Shown: positions 33,882 through 45,810, numbered from the stretch's first letter. The stretch: DNA of 64,000 bases from Cellulomonas shaoxiangyii (GCF_004798685.1 NZ_CP039291.1:2604001-2668000); one strand, 5' to 3'. A program made the numbers and translations. The notes: generated by a model from the letters alone, not told the origin.

Positions 33882-34790
33882 GTGACCAGCCCCTACCCCA
33901 CCGGTGACCAGCACGAGCTGCGCCTCGGCGCGCAGGTCGCCGTCATCACGTCCGTCGGCGCGAGCATCCGCGAGTACCGGGTGGGCGACCGTGACGTCGT
34001 CCTGCCGTTCGCCGCCGAGTCCCTCGCCCCCGCGTTCTCGGGCGCGGTGCTGGCGCCGTGGCCCAACCGCATCCGCGACGGCGTCTACGCCTACCGCGGG
34101 ACCACCTACCAGCTGCACCTCAGCGAGCCGCCGCGCGGCGTCGCCATCCACGGCCTGGTCGCGTACGCGCGGTTCGACGTCGTGGAGCGGTCGGACGACG
34201 CCGTCACGCTGCGCCACGACCTCGTGCCCACACCGGGCTACCCGTGGTCGCTGCGGATCGAGCAGACGTACCGCCTGACGGATCGCGGCCTCGACGTCAC
34301 GACCGTCGCCACGAACCTCGGTGACGACGTCGCGCCGTACGGCGTCGGGTACCACCCGTGGCTCTCCCCCGGCCCCGGCACGGTCGACGAGTGCACGCTC
34401 CAGGTGGACGCCGCGCGCCACGTCGACGTCGACAACCGTCTGCTGCCCACCGTCACGGAGCCCGTCGCGGGCGTGTTCGACCTGCGCCAGCCGAAGCCGC
34501 TCAAGGGCGTCCAGCTCGACGACGCGTGGGTCGAGCCGATCCGCGACGCCGACGGCCTCTCCTGGGTCCGGCTGACCGGCTCCGACGGCCGGACGGTCGC
34601 CATGTGGGCGGACGCGACCCTGCCGGCGTGGCAGGTCTGCACCGGTGACGGCCTCGAGGGCATCCAGCGCGGCGGGGTCGCCGCCGAGCCGATGTCCTGC
34701 ATCGCCGACGCCTTCCGCACCGGCGACCTGCTCGTCGAGCTCGAGGGCGGTGGCACGCACGAGGCCCACTGGGGCCTCGGCCTGATCTGA
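33882..34790 (+). CDS. aldose 1-epimerase family protein
   Basis: 302 residues. The family interconverts alpha and beta anomers of aldoses. The active-site histidines are visible in GVAIHGLV and GVGYHPWLSPG; LAPWPNRIRDGVY is the conserved N-terminal loop. A strong terminator follows. GTG 33882 is supported by the leaderless box at 33870 and by the family N-terminus. It could also act on glucose-6-phosphate-type substrates (YeaD-like); the sequence does not settle this. Confidence 0.9.
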   Translation: MTSPYPTGDQHELRLGAQVAVITSVGASIREYRVGDRDVVLPFAAESLAPAFSGAVLAPWPNRIRDGVYAYRGTTYQLHLSEPPRGVAIHGLVAYARFDVVERSDDAVTLRHDLVPTPGYPWSLRIEQTYRLTDRGLDVTTVATNLGDDVAPYGVGYHPWLSPGPGTVDECTLQVDAARHVDVDNRLLPTVTEPVAGVFDLRQPKPLKGVQLDDAWVEPIRDADGLSWVRLTGSDGRTVAMWADATLPAWQVCTGDGLEGIQRGGVAAEPMSCIADAFRTGDLLVELEGGGTHEAHWGLGLI

Positions 34791-34807
34791 CGCGTCGCCC
34801 CGACACG

Positions 34808-34843
34808 CGAGGGCCGGCGGTGCACCTGCACCGCCGGCCCTCG
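34808..34843 (+). terminator. strong terminator hairpin after the aldose epimerase gene
   Basis: A 17-bp perfect stem (34808-34824 with 34827-34843) closes on a CC loop. It lies between the convergent epimerase and carboxypeptidase genes and can serve both. Confidence 0.8.
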
Positions 34844-34889
34844 TCACGTCTGCCCTCGTCACTTCTTCCCGGGTCACCGGGCGGAGGCG

Positions 34890-35762
34890 TCAGCCGTAGT
34901 ACTCGCCGTCCGCCTTCACGCCCTTGATGTACTCCCAGTGCCACGGCTCGTACGGGCCCGAGCCGCCGCGCTTCGCCCACGTCGGGTTCTCCCACCCGTA
35001 GATCGGCGCGTTGTCGTTCATCCAGGCGAAGCGCGTGCTGTTGTCCTGCAGCCCGCACAGGTCGAGCGCGAGGCCCCACCCGTGGTTGCTCTTGCCGGGC
35101 GTGGCCGCGAGGCCGCCCTTCTGCGCCTTCACGGACTTCTGCTGCGCGAGCGTCCGGTAGCCGGAGGTCAGGCAGATGTCCGTGCCGAACCGGGCGACGT
35201 ACGCCGTGTTGAGCTCCGCGAGCGCGACCGCGGCGTCGGCGCGGATCTGCGTGCGCCCGTCCCAGAGCTCGCACAGGTCGTCGGTCGAGAGCTGGCCGTT
35301 CGCGCCGGAGGGGCGGGCCACGCCGTCGCAGCCGGGCAGCACCGAGCGCTCGGCGGCACGGGACACGTCCATCGCGGCACGCAGGCGGGCCGAGCCGTCG
35401 GCGGAGACGAGCGACGTGGGCGGCAGGTCCGAGAGCGGCAGCGCCGTGAGGGCCGTGACCGTGGAGGGGTGGTGCACCTCGGTCGTGGTGGCGCCGAGGA
35501 CCATCTCGCCGCGCTCCAGGCCCTGCGTGACCGGCACGACGAGCGTCACGCCGGCGAGCGCGGCCAGCACGGCGAGGCGTCCGACCACGGTCGTGGACCG
35601 GCGCCGGGCCGGCGACGCACCACCGTGCGCGGCGACCGGGAGGACCTCGACCACGTCCTGCGCGGCCGGGACCTCGACGCGGCGCGAGCGCGGCCGGGCC
35701 GCGTCCGTCTCACGAAGGGAACGACGGGTCCGGGGAGTCGGCTCCATTGCGTGCGACTCCAC
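34890..35762 (-). CDS. VanY-type D-alanyl-D-alanine carboxypeptidase (M15 family)
   Basis: 290 residues. A basic Pro/Arg-rich cytoplasmic N-terminus is followed by a transmembrane anchor (about 57-78) and an extracytoplasmic M15 zinc peptidase domain. TSGYRTLAQQ, SNHGWGLALDL and PWHWEY carry the conserved Arg and zinc ligands His, Asp and His. It trims the terminal D-Ala of peptidoglycan peptides. GTG 35762 has GGAGG 4 bases upstream, so I prefer it to ATG 35747. No vancomycin-resistance genes are adjacent; the role is probably wall maintenance. Confidence 0.88.
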   Translation of the reverse strand: MESHAMEPTPRTRRSLRETDAARPRSRRVEVPAAQDVVEVLPVAAHGGASPARRRSTTVVGRLAVLAALAGVTLVVPVTQGLERGEMVLGATTTEVHHPSTVTALTALPLSDLPPTSLVSADGSARLRAAMDVSRAAERSVLPGCDGVARPSGANGQLSTDDLCELWDGRTQIRADAAVALAELNTAYVARFGTDICLTSGYRTLAQQKSVKAQKGGLAATPGKSNHGWGLALDLCGLQDNSTRFAWMNDNAPIYGWENPTWAKRGGSGPYEPWHWEYIKGVKADGEYYG

Positions 35763-35948
35763 GACACCTCCGCTGCGACCCTGCTGTCGACTCGTTCCTG
35801 GCGGAGCGGTCACGGAACCATAACGGCCCCTGTGACAGCGCGTCCAGGGCCCCCGCCACCGCCCACGCCGTGGCATAACCGGACAGAACGCCCGACACGC
35901 CGCACGACACGCCGCGAGCGCCGGACGTACGTCACACCGGTGCGCGTC

Positions 35949-36992
35949 CTACGGGATCTGCCCGCGCTGCATCGCGTCCCGGACCTCGCCGACCAGCTCC
36001 TCGAGGATGTCCTCCAGGAAGACCACGCCCACCGCCTGCCCGTCGACGTCCACGCGCGCCAGGTGCGACCCCGACCGCTGCATCGCGGCGAGCGCCGTCT
36101 CCACTTCGTCGTCGGGGCCGACCACCGCGAGCGTGCGCACGCGCCACGTCGGCACCGGCAGGGTGCGCGAGACGTCGTCGGCGTAGAGCACGTCCTTGAT
36201 GTGCAGGTACCCGGTCGGCGCCCCCGCGGCGTCCGCGACGGCGAACCGGCTGAACCCGGTCCGCGCGACGAGGTGCTCGATGTCGTCCGGGGTCGACCCC
36301 TCCCCCACGGTGACGAGGTCGCCGACGGGCACCATGACCTGCGCCGCCGTGCGGTCCGAGAACTCGATCGCGCCCGCGAGCAGACCCTGCTCGTCCGCGA
36401 GCAGACCCTGCGCCTGCGACTGCTCGACGATGTGCTGCACCTCCTCCGCGGTGTACGCGGAGGCGACCTCGTCCTGCGGCTCCACGCGGAACAGGCGCAG
36501 GACGTGGTTCGCGAGCCAGTTCAGCCCGGAGATCACGGGACGCACCACGCGGGCGACCCACACGAGCGCGGGGCCGAACAGCAGCACCGCGCGGTCCGGG
36601 CCGGCGACCGCGAGGTTCTTGGGGACCATCTCGCCGAGCACCACGTGCAGGTACACGACGACGAGCAGCGCCACCACGAAGGCGATCGGGTGCGTGAGCG
36701 TGTCCGGCACGCCGAGCGCGTGCAGCGGGTCCTCGATCAGGTGGGCGATCGCCGGCTCGGCGACCAGGCCGAGGCTGGTCGAGCACACGGTGATGCCGAG
36801 CTGCGCGGCCGCGAGCATGAGCGACACGTGCTCCATGGCCCACAGCACGGTCACGGCGCGCTTGTCGCCCGCCTCGGCCAGCGGCTCGATCGCGGAGCGG
36901 CGGGCCGACATGAGCGCGAACTCGGCACCGACGAAGAACGCGTTCGCGGCCAGCAGCACGACCGCGAGGAGGAGCGCGAGGGAGCTGTCCAT
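35949..36992 (-). CDS. CNNM/CorC-type transporter-associated protein with CBS domains
   Basis: 347 residues: an N-terminal DUF21 (CNNM) membrane domain with about four helices (FFVGAEFALMSARRS, VLGEMVPKNLAVAG) and a pair of CBS domains (MVPVGDLVTVGEG, VAVVFLEDILEELVGEV-like end). Such proteins are linked to Mg2+/Co2+ efflux and resistance and were long mis-named hemolysin C. It lacks the C-terminal CorC_HlyC domain of its neighbour. Its ATG overlaps the stop of the upstream paralogue as ATGA. Confidence 0.87.
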   Translation of the reverse strand: MDSSLALLLAVVLLAANAFFVGAEFALMSARRSAIEPLAEAGDKRAVTVLWAMEHVSLMLAAAQLGITVCSTSLGLVAEPAIAHLIEDPLHALGVPDTLTHPIAFVVALLVVVYLHVVLGEMVPKNLAVAGPDRAVLLFGPALVWVARVVRPVISGLNWLANHVLRLFRVEPQDEVASAYTAEEVQHIVEQSQAQGLLADEQGLLAGAIEFSDRTAAQVMVPVGDLVTVGEGSTPDDIEHLVARTGFSRFAVADAAGAPTGYLHIKDVLYADDVSRTLPVPTWRVRTLAVVGPDDEVETALAAMQRSGSHLARVDVDGQAVGVVFLEDILEELVGEVRDAMQRGQIP

Positions 36993-38311
36993 CAGGCGTC
37001 CGCCTCCTCGGTGTCGGCGACCTCGACCCGCACGCGCTCGACGCGCCGGCCGTCCATCCGCTCCACGTGCAGCCGCACGGCGCCCTCCACGACCTCGTCA
37101 CCCTCCGCGGGGATGCGCCCCAGCCGCGCCATCAGCAGGCCGCCGAGCGTCTCGTAGGGGCCGTCGTCGGGGACGCGCAGCCCCGTGGCCTCGCGCAGCT
37201 CGTCGGGGCGGGTGACGCCCGGCAGGACCCACGCACCGTCCGCGCGGCGCGCGGCGGTGCTGCGCGTGCGGTCGTGCTCGTCCGCGACCTCGCCGACGAG
37301 CTCCTCGACGACGTCCTCGAGCGTGACGACCCCGGAGGTGCCGCCGTACTCGTCGACCACGACCGCCATCTGCAGGCCCTGCGCGCGCAGCTCGACCAGC
37401 AGCGGGCCGAGCCGGACGGTCTCCGGCACGCGCGGCGCCTCGACCATGAGGGCGGCCGCGGGCACCTCGGACCGGCGGTCGTGCGGGACGGCCATCGCCT
37501 TGCGCAGGTGCACCAGCCCGACGACGTCGTCCGTCGAGTCCCCGATCACCGGGAACCGCGAGTGCCCCGTGTGCCGGGCGAGGGCCATCACGTCGGCCGC
37601 GGTGTCGTCGTCGCGGCGCACGACGACCATGCGCGTCCGGTCGGTCATGACGTCGACCGCCGTGAGCGTCGTGAAGTCGATCGAGTTGGTCAGCAGCGTC
37701 GCGGTCGACGCGTCGAGCGTGCCCTGCTCGGCGGAGCGGCGGACCAGCGACGCCAGCTCGGCCGGGGACCGGGCGCCGGACAGCTCCTCGCGGGGCTCGA
37801 CGCCGACGCGGCGCAGCAGCGCGTTGGCCGTGCCGTTCGTCATCGCGATGACGGCGCGCAGGGCGGTCGTGAACCCGAGCTGCAGGGGCGCGACGAGCCG
37901 GGCGGTGCGCAGCGGCGCGGCGATCGCGAAGTTCTTCGGCACGAGCTCGCCGAACAGCATCGAGAAGCCGTTGACGAGCAGCACCGCGAGCGCGCCGGCG
38001 ACGGCCCCCGCGACCGCGCGACCCAACCCCGACGACTCGAGCGGCACGCCGAGCAGCCGCACGACCGCCGGCTGGGTGGTGTAGCCGAGCAGGACCGTCG
38101 TCACCGTGATGCCCACCTGGGCGCCCGACAGCTGGGTCGAGAGGCGGCGCAGGGACCGGACCACGGCGCGTCCGCGCGCGTCGTCCTGCCCCTCCTGCTG
38201 CTCGACGAGCGTCGGGTCGAGCGTGACGAGGGAGAACTCCGCGGCGACGAAGACGGCGGTGCCGACCGTGAGCAGCACGCCCAGGCCGACGAGCAGCCAG
38301 TCGGTCAGCAC
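36992..38311 (-). CDS. CNNM/CorC-type membrane protein with CBS pair and transporter-associated domain
   Basis: 439 residues: a DUF21 membrane domain (FVAAEFSLVTLDPTLVEQ, LFGELVPKNFAIA), two CBS domains (VMTDRTRMVVVRRDD, VVDEYGGTSGVVTLEDVVEE) and a C-terminal CorC_HlyC domain (LGGLLMARLGRIPAEGDEV). It probably works together with the coupled paralogue in divalent cation export or sensing. GTG or ATG at 38311 begins just before the first helix. Tandem pairs of this kind are common in actinobacteria. Confidence 0.88.
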   Translation of the reverse strand: MLTDWLLVGLGVLLTVGTAVFVAAEFSLVTLDPTLVEQQEGQDDARGRAVVRSLRRLSTQLSGAQVGITVTTVLLGYTTQPAVVRLLGVPLESSGLGRAVAGAVAGALAVLLVNGFSMLFGELVPKNFAIAAPLRTARLVAPLQLGFTTALRAVIAMTNGTANALLRRVGVEPREELSGARSPAELASLVRRSAEQGTLDASTATLLTNSIDFTTLTAVDVMTDRTRMVVVRRDDDTAADVMALARHTGHSRFPVIGDSTDDVVGLVHLRKAMAVPHDRRSEVPAAALMVEAPRVPETVRLGPLLVELRAQGLQMAVVVDEYGGTSGVVTLEDVVEELVGEVADEHDRTRSTAARRADGAWVLPGVTRPDELREATGLRVPDDGPYETLGGLLMARLGRIPAEGDEVVEGAVRLHVERMDGRRVERVRVEVADTEEADA

Positions 38312-38622
38312 GTGCGCCTCCGGGGGGACGCGGCACCGGTCCGGACGGCGCTTGCGGGCGCTGCGTCACGGGAGGCGGTGCGGGGCGCCGCGCAGGCGTG
38401 CGCGCGGACGGGCGGAGGGTGGCCGGCGCGGACGCGTCCCGTCCCCGACCCGGCGGACCGGGGCGTCCGCGACGCCCGGGGACGACCCGGAGCGGTACGG
38501 ACGAGGTGGGGGGCGACGCGATGCCGGCAGCGACTTGAGCTGCTCATGGTGGCGACCATCCTACGGATGCGCGGGCGCCTCGCCCCACGGGAACCGGTCC
38601 GGCGGTGTGCCACGCTGGCCCC
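38312..38622. other. 311-bp divergent region
   Basis: It separates the CNNM pair from the two-component system. It holds a 7-bp inverted repeat (GGGCGTC/GACGCCC, 38461-38477) and a 5-bp one (ATGGT/ACCAT, 38546-38559). No ORF with coding character is seen. Confidence 0.6.
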
Positions 38623-39386
<764 letters not shown>

Positions 39387-39390
<4 letters not shown>

Positions 39391-40490
39391 GCGAGCCGTC
39401 CGGCCCCGCGGCGCGCCACGCCCGGGACGGCGCCCGGGGCTGGCAGCTGCCCGACGTGCGCCCGCTCGACCGCCTGCGCAGCATCAAGATCAAGCTCGGC
39501 GTGCTCGTGGCCGCCACGGTGACGCTCGCCGCGGTCATCATCTGGCTCGGCTACGGGCAGGCCCTCGGCCCGAGCCGCACCCTGCCGATCGCCATCGTGC
39601 TCTCCCTCGTGCTGACCCAGCTCCTCGCGCGCGGCATGACGTCGCCGCTGCGCGAGATGACGGCGGCGGCGCGCGCGATGGCGGCGGGCGACTACAGCCG
39701 CCGCGTGCGCTCGACGAGCCGCGACGAGGTCGGCCAGCTCGCCGACGCGTTCAACACGATGGCCGACGACCTGCAGCAGCTCGACACGTTCCGGCGCGAG
39801 CTCGTCGCGAACGTCTCGCACGAGCTGCGGACCCCCGTCACGGCGCTGCAGGCCCAGCTCGAGAACATGGTCGACGGCGTCAGCGAGCCCGACCCGGCGA
39901 CGCTGCAGACGGCGCTCGCGCAGACCGAGCGGCTGTCCCGGCTGGTGTCGTCGCTGCTCGACCTGTCGCGGGTCGAGGCCGGCGCGGTACCGCTGCGCCT
40001 GGAGGAGGTCGAGCTGTCGTCCCTGCTGGGCGAGGCCGCCGAGGAGGCGAGCCTCGTGGGCGCCCAGAAGCAGCTGACGTTCGCGGTCGACGTGGACCCG
40101 CCGGACCTCACGGTGCCGGCCGATCCCGAGCGCCTGCACCAGGTGGTCGCGAACCTCCTGCACAACGCGGCGCGGCACTCCCCGCCGGACGACGAGATCC
40201 GCATCGAGGCCCGTCGCGCCGGCGGCGACGTCCTGATCGACGTGGTGGACCACGGCCCCGGCATCGCACGGGAGCAGCGTGCGCACGTGTTCGAGCGGTT
40301 CGTGCGCGGCAACACCCCCGCACGCACGGGCCAGGGGTCGACGGGCGGGACCGGCCTGGGCCTGTCGATCGTCCGCTGGGCCGTCGAGCTGCACGGCGGC
40401 CACGTGGAGGTCGCCGACACCCCGACGGGCTGCACGATGCGGGTGACGCTGCCCTCGGTCCCGACCGGCGCGGGGCCCGCCCGGCGCTGA
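39387..40490 (+). CDS. sensor histidine kinase with minimal sensor
   Basis: 367 residues. Two transmembrane helices (about 36-55 and 67-83) are separated by only about 12 residues, then HAMP (TSPLREMTAAARAMAAGDY), HisKA with His145 in NVSHELRTPV, and HATPase with NLLHNAARHS, VDHGPGIA and GGTGLGLSIV. With almost no extracytoplasmic loop, the signal is likely sensed in the membrane or through partners. GTG 39387 overlaps the regulator stop as GTGA, giving coupled, likely near-equal synthesis. Confidence 0.93.
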
Positions 40491-40703
40491 GGGACGGCCC
40501 CCGGCCCGTGCTTGAGCCCCGGCGGAACCGCGCTTTGGGTGCCGTTGACCGGGGCGCCGCGCCCGGGTGAAGACGTCGCGCAGATCGCCCTGGGCGGACG
40601 TCCGCCACTCGGTCGGCGGCGCCGGGAGCACGTAGTGTTGCCATCAACAGAACTGGCGACGGCGCGGTCCCGGTACCGCGCACCGGAAGTGGGCGATCCC
40701 AGC

Positions 40704-43700
40704 GTGACCCAGAAGGCGCAGTCCGACCCCACCCGTGCCGACTTCGGTGCGAACGAGTGGCTCGTGGACGAGCTGTACGAGCAGTACCAGAAGGACCGGA
40801 ACGCGGTGGACCCCGCGTGGTGGGACTTCTTCGAGGGCTACCAGCCGGGGACCCCGTCGCCGGCCGGCGAGGGCCGTCCCACCACCGCACCTGCCACGGC
40901 GCCCACCGGCGCGACGGCGAGCACGGCGACCCCGGCCACGGCGACTCCGGCCACGGTGACGGTGGCCACGGCGACGGCAGCCACGGGGACGAGCGCGCCG
41001 GTGGCCCCGGCGCCCGCCCCGGCCGCCACCAACGGCGCCCCGACGACGCCCCGGCAGGCGAGCGGGCCGGCGCCCGAGCCGAAGGCCGTCGCCGTCGAGG
41101 ACCCGTCCCCCGCGGCGCCGCCGAAGGCGCCCACGGCCGCTCCCTCCCCGGTCGCCACGGCGCAGCCGGCGACCGCCCCGTACGCGGCCGTCGCCGCCCG
41201 CCGCGCCGACGAGCCGGTCGAGGCCGTGGACGACGTGCAGAAGCTGCGCGGCCCCGCCGCCCGCGTGGTCACGAACATGGAGTCCTCGCTCGAGGTGCCG
41301 ACGGCCACGTCGGTGCGCGCGGTGCCGGCCAAGCTCATGGTCGACAACCGCATCGTCATCAACAACCACCTCAGCCGCGGCCGCGGCGGGAAGGTGTCGT
41401 TCACCCACCTCATCGGGTTCGCCCTGGTCGAGGCGCTCGGCGAGATGCCCGCGATGAACGCCGCCTACACGCTGATGGACGGCAAGCCGGGCATCCTGCA
41501 GCCCGCGCACGTGAACCTCGGCCTCGCGATCGACCTCGCCAAGCCCGACGGCTCGCGCCAGCTGCTCGTGCCGTCCATCAAGAAGGCCGAGACGCTCGAC
41601 TTCGCGCAGTTCTGGACGGCCTACGAGGACGTCGTGCGCCGCGCGCGCGCCAACAAGCTGGCGGTCGACGACTTCGCCGGCACGACGATCTCGCTCACCA
41701 ACCCCGGCACGATCGGCACGGTGCACTCGGTGCCGCGCCTCATGCAGGGCCAGGGCACGATCGTCGGCGTCGGCGCGATGGACTACCCCGCGGAGTTCGC
41801 CGGCACGTCGGCCGAGCAGCTCAACCGTATGGGCGTCTCCAAGGTCCTGACGATCACGTCGACCTACGACCACCGCATCATCCAGGGCGCCCAGTCGGGC
41901 GACTTCCTGCGGATCCTCGGCCGCAAGCTGCTCGGTGAGGACGGGTTCTACGACCGCGTCTTCGCCTCGCTGCGCGTGCCGTACGAGCCGGTGCGCTGGG
42001 TGCGCGACGCGGACCACGACCCGGACGCCGAGGCCATCAAGCCGGCCCGCATCGCCGAGCTGATCCACGCCTACCGCTCGCGCGGGCACCTCATGGCGGA
42101 CACCGACCCGCTCGCCTACCGCCAGCGCAAGCACCCGGACCTGGACGTGCAGAACCACGGCCTGACGCTGTGGGACCTGGACCGCACGTTCCCCACCGGC
42201 GGCTTCACGGGCAAGAACCGCGCCACGCTGCGCGACGTGCTCGGCCTGCTGCGCGACTCGTACTGCCGCACGGTCGGCGTCGAGTACATGCACCTGCAGG
42301 ACCCGCGCCAGCGCCGGTGGCTGCAGGAGCGGCTCGAGTCCGGCTACGCCCGCACGCCGCGGGAGGACCAGCTGCGCATCCTGCGCCGGCTCAACGCGGC
42401 CGAGGCGTTCGAGACATTCCTGCAGACGAAGTACGTCGGGCAGAAGCGCTTCTCGCTCGAGGGCGGCGAGTCGCTCATCCCGCTGCTCGACGCGGTGCTG
42501 TCCAAGGCCGCGAACGGCGGGCTCGACGAGGTCGGCATCGGCATGGCGCACCGCGGGCGCCTCAACGTGCTCTCGAACATCGCCGGCAAGTCCTACGGCC
42601 AGATCTTCAGCGAGTTCGAGGGCAACCAGGACCCGAAGTCGGTGCAGGGCTCGGGCGACGTGAAGTACCACCTGGGCACCGAGGGCCGGTTCACGGCGGA
42701 GTCGGGCGCCACCACGGCGGTCTACCTCGCGGCGAACCCGTCGCACCTCGAGGCGGTCGACCCCGTGCTCGAGGGCGTCGTGCGGGCCAAGCAGGACCGC
42801 ATCGACCTGGGCGGCGACGGCTTCTCCGTGCTGCCGATCCTCATCCACGGCGACGCGGCGTTCGCCGGCCAGGGCGTCGTCTTCGAGACGCTCAACCTCG
42901 CGCAGCTGCGCGGGTACCGCACGGGCGGCACGATCCACGTGATCGTCAACAACCAGGTCGGGTTCACGACCGGTCCGTCGTCGTCGCGCTCGTCGCAGTA
43001 CGCCACGGACGTGGTCAAGGGCCTGCAGGTGCCCGTCTTCCACGTCAACGGGGACGACCCCGAGGCGTGCGTGCGCGTCGCGGAGCTGGCCTTCGAGTAC
43101 CGCGAGCAGTTCGCGCGCGACGTCGTCATCGACATGGTCTGCTACCGCCGTCGCGGTCACAACGAGGGCGACGACCCGTCGATGACGCAGCCGCTCATGT
43201 ACAACCTCATCGAGGCGAAGCGCTCGGTGCGCAAGCTCTACACCGAGACGCTCGTGGCGCGCGGCGACATCACGCTCGAGGAGGCCGAGCAGGTCCTGCG
43301 CGACTACCAGGCGCAGCTCGAGCGGGTCTTCACCGAGACGCGCGAGGACGGCTGGACGCCGCCGCAGACCGACGTCGAGACCGTCGCCGGGCTCGAGCGG
43401 CCGGAGTCGCAGCAGGAGGACGCCGGCGTCATGGTCGGCTGGAAGACGGCGGTGCCGTCGTCCGTCCTCGAGCGCATCGGCCAGGCGCACGTGCGGGCGC
43501 CCGAGGGCTTCACGATCCACCCGAAGCTCGCGCAGATGCTCGCCAAGCGCGAGCAGATGAGCCGCGACGGCGGGATCGACTGGGGCTTCGGGGAGATCCT
43601 CGCGTTCGGCTCGCTGCTGATCGAGGGCACGCCGGTCCGGCTCGCCGGGCAGGACTCCCGCCGCGGCACGTTCGTGCAGCGCCACGCGGTGCTGCACGAC

Positions 43701-44597
43701 CGCGAGACGGGCGCCGAGTGGACCCCGCTGCTGTACCTGTCCGGCGACCAGGCGAAGTTCTGGGTGTACGACTCCTCGCTGTCGGAGTACGCCGCCGTCG
43801 GGTTCGAGTACGGCTACTCGGTCGAGCGTCCCGACGCGCTGGTGCTGTGGGAGGCGCAGTTCGGCGACTTCGTCAACGGCGCCCAGACCGTCATCGACGA
43901 GTTCCTCTCGTCGGCCGAGCAGAAGTGGGGCCAGCGCTCGTCCGTCGTCATGCTGCTCCCCCACGGGTACGAGGGGCAGGGGCCGGACCACTCGTCGGCG
44001 CGCATCGAGCGCTTCCTGCAGCTCGCGGCCGAGGACAACATGACGATCGCGCAGCCGTCGAACCCCGCGTCGTACTTCCACCTGCTGCGCCGCCAGGCGT
44101 ACCAGCGCCCGCGGCGCCCGCTCGTCGTCTTCACGCCCAAGTCGATGCTGCGCCTCAAGGCCGCGACGTCGGGCGTGGAGGACTTCACGACCGGCACGTT
44201 CCGCACGGTGGTGCCGGACGAGCTCGCCGCCGCCAAGGCGGACCAGGTCAGCCGCGTGCTGCTCTGCTCGGGCAAGATCTACTGGGACCTGCTCGCGCAC
44301 CGCGTCTCCTCGGGCGACCAGCAGACGGCGATCCTCCGGTTCGAGCAGCTGTACCCGCTCGAGCCCGAGGCGATCCGCGAGGCGCTCGCACCGTTCGACG
44401 GCGCCGAGCTCGTGTGGGTCCAGGACGAGCCGCGGAACCAGGGCCCGTGGACGTACATGTCCTCGCACCTGCCGCAGGTGGTCGAGCGCCCGCTGCGGGT
44501 CGTCTCGCGCCCGGAGTCGGCGTCCCCGGCGGCCGGCTCGGCCAAGAAGCACGCGGCCGAGCAGAAGGAGCTCGTGGAGACGGCCTTCCGCCGCTGA
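40704..44597 (+). CDS. kgd: multifunctional 2-oxoglutarate metabolism enzyme (2-oxoglutarate dehydrogenase E1 fused to E2-type acyltransferase)
   Basis: About 1297 residues, the actinobacterial Kgd/OdhA layout. An N-terminal E1o signature ([23 protein letters not shown]) is followed by an Ala/Thr/Pro linker of short repeats (about 70-170), an acyltransferase domain with [16 protein letters not shown], and the thiamine-diphosphate E1 domain ([30 protein letters not shown]). It oxidises 2-oxoglutarate in the TCA cycle. GTG 40704 matches the family N-terminus; the frame is open further up. A -10-like TAGTGT lies near 40633. Strong terminator after. Confidence 0.95.
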   Translation: MTQKAQSDPTRADFGANEWLVDELYEQYQKDRNAVDPAWWDFFEGYQPGTPSPAGEGRPTTAPATAPTGATASTATPATATPATVTVATATAATGTSAPVAPAPAPAATNGAPTTPRQASGPAPEPKAVAVEDPSPAAPPKAPTAAPSPVATAQPATAPYAAVAARRADEPVEAVDDVQKLRGPAARVVTNMESSLEVPTATSVRAVPAKLMVDNRIVINNHLSRGRGGKVSFTHLIGFALVEALGEMPAMNAAYTLMDGKPGILQPAHVNLGLAIDLAKPDGSRQLLVPSIKKAETLDFAQFWTAYEDVVRRARANKLAVDDFAGTTISLTNPGTIGTVHSVPRLMQGQGTIVGVGAMDYPAEFAGTSAEQLNRMGVSKVLTITSTYDHRIIQGAQSGDFLRILGRKLLGEDGFYDRVFASLRVPYEPVRWVRDADHDPDAEAIKPARIAELIHAYRSRGHLMADTDPLAYRQRKHPDLDVQNHGLTLWDLDRTFPTGGFTGKNRATLRDVLGLLRDSYCRTVGVEYMHLQDPRQRRWLQERLESGYARTPREDQLRILRRLNAAEAFETFLQTKYVGQKRFSLEGGESLIPLLDAVLSKAANGGLDEVGIGMAHRGRLNVLSNIAGKSYGQIFSEFEGNQDPKSVQGSGDVKYHLGTEGRFTAESGATTAVYLAANPSHLEAVDPVLEGVVRAKQDRIDLGGDGFSVLPILIHGDAAFAGQGVVFETLNLAQLRGYRTGGTIHVIVNNQVGFTTGPSSSRSSQYATDVVKGLQVPVFHVNGDDPEACVRVAELAFEYREQFARDVVIDMVCYRRRGHNEGDDPSMTQPLMYNLIEAKRSVRKLYTETLVARGDITLEEAEQVLRDYQAQLERVFTETREDGWTPPQTDVETVAGLERPESQQEDAGVMVGWKTAVPSSVLERIGQAHVRAPEGFTIHPKLAQMLAKREQMSRDGGIDWGFGEILAFGSLLIEGTPVRLAGQDSRRGTFVQRHAVLHDRETGAEWTPLLYLSGDQAKFWVYDSSLSEYAAVGFEYGYSVERPDALVLWEAQFGDFVNGAQTVIDEFLSSAEQKWGQRSSVVMLLPHGYEGQGPDHSSARIERFLQLAAEDNMTIAQPSNPASYFHLLRRQAYQRPRRPLVVFTPKSMLRLKAATSGVEDFTTGTFRTVVPDELAAAKADQVSRVLLCSGKIYWDLLAHRVSSGDQQTAILRFEQLYPLEPEAIREALAPFDGAELVWVQDEPRNQGPWTYMSSHLPQVVERPLRVVSRPESASPAAGSAKKHAAEQKELVETAFRR

Positions 44598-44620
44598 CCT
44601 GCAGCCGCGCGCACGCACCC

Positions 44621-44658
44621 GACGCCCCGGCCTCCGCCCCTGCGGACGCCGGGGCGTC
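44621..44658 (+). terminator. terminator downstream of kgd
   Basis: GACGCCCCGGC pairs with GCCGGGGCGTC (44621-44631, 44648-44658), and TCCGC with GCGGA inside, closing on CCCT. It starts 24 bases after the kgd stop in a convergent gap. Confidence 0.78.
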
Positions 44659-44703
44659 GCGCGTCGGGGGCCGTGCGTGCGGGGCGCGGCCCGGATCCCG
44701 GCG

Positions 44704-45798
44704 TCAGGCGCCGACGAGCGTCCCGGACGTCCCCGCGGCCGCCTCCTGGGTGAGTGCCGCGGCGCGCGCGAGGGCCGCGCCGTGGGCGGCCGTCGCGTCG
44801 TCGGGCCGGTCGTCGCGGCACGCGAACCGGCGGCGGTACGCCTGCGGGCTCGTGCCGAGCGTCCGCGCGAAGTGGTGGCGCAGCAGCGCGGCCGACCCGA
44901 GGCCGCACAGGCGCGCCACCTCGTCGACGGGGACGTCGGTGCGCTCGAGCAGCTCCTGCGCGCGTGCGACGCGCTGGCGGGCGACCCAGGCGGCGGGCGT
45001 CGTCCCCGTCTCGGCGCGGAACCGCCGCGCGAAGGTCCGCTCCGACATCAGGGCGCGCGCGGCCAGGGCGGGCACCGCCAGGTCGCCGTCGAGGTGCGCG
45101 GTCATCCAGGTGAGCAGCGGCGCGAGCGTGTCCGCCTCGGGCAGCGGGGTGTCGATGTACTGCGCCTGGCCGCCGTCGCGCTGCGGCGGGACGATCATCC
45201 GTCGTGCGACCGCGGTCGCCGCCGCGCCGCCGAGCTCGCGGCGCACGAGGTGCAGGCACGCGTCGATGCCCGCCGCGGTGCCCGCGCTCGTGATCACCCG
45301 GCCGTCCTCGACGAACAGCACCGACGGGTCCACGGTGGCGGTCGGGAAGCGCGCCGCGAGGTCCTCGGCGTGCATCCAGTGGGTCGTGCAGCGCCGGCCG
45401 TCGAGCAGGCCGGCCTCCCCCAGGGCGAACGCCCCGCCGCAGATGCTCAGCACCCACGCGCCGCGATCGTGCGCGTCGCGCAGGGCCTGAAGCACGTCCG
45501 CGCCGACCGGCCCCGCCCCGCGGTACGCCGGGACGACCACCAGGTCGACGTCCCGCGTCGCCTCGAGCCCGTGCTCGACGACGAGGGAGAAACCTGCTCC
45601 CGTCGGGGTCGCGACCCCGGGCGTCGGGCCGCAGACCCGGAAGTCGAACGTGGGGCCGCCGGTGTCGGAGCGGTCGATGCCGAACACCTCGCACGCGGTC
45701 CCCAGCTCGAAGGGGGAGGCGTCGGGGAGCGCGAGGACGGCGACGGAGCGGAGCACGGTCCCAGCGTCGCATGCGGCTGGCAGGATGTCGACGCCCAT
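44704..45798 (-). CDS. GlxA-type AraC-family transcriptional regulator
   Basis: 364 residues. An N-terminal DJ-1/PfpI-like domain (SVAVLALPDASPFELG, LSICGGAFALGEAGLL with the conserved Cys) is joined to a C-terminal AraC double helix-turn-helix (MSERTFARRFRAETG, CGLGSAALLRHHFARTLG). ATG 45798 has GGAGAA upstream; a GTG nearer the conserved VLRSVAV is possible. It faces a small membrane protein across a 51-bp gap containing a perfect dyad (45811-45825). Such regulators sense small metabolites; the target is unknown. Confidence 0.9.
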   Translation of the reverse strand: MGVDILPAACDAGTVLRSVAVLALPDASPFELGTACEVFGIDRSDTGGPTFDFRVCGPTPGVATPTGAGFSLVVEHGLEATRDVDLVVVPAYRGAGPVGADVLQALRDAHDRGAWVLSICGGAFALGEAGLLDGRRCTTHWMHAEDLAARFPTATVDPSVLFVEDGRVITSAGTAAGIDACLHLVRRELGGAAATAVARRMIVPPQRDGGQAQYIDTPLPEADTLAPLLTWMTAHLDGDLAVPALAARALMSERTFARRFRAETGTTPAAWVARQRVARAQELLERTDVPVDEVARLCGLGSAALLRHHFARTLGTSPQAYRRRFACRDDRPDDATAAHGAALARAAALTQEAAAGTSGTLVGA

Positions 45799-45810
45799 CG
45801 GCTTCTCCGC

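Noticed and set aside
34890..35762. Vancomycin resistance operon
   Set aside because: Only the VanY-type peptidase is present; there are no vanHAX or vanRS genes next to it.
40644..44618. 1324-codon open frame opposite kgd
   Set aside because: Antisense shadow of kgd with no motif; the kgd strand has all catalytic motifs.
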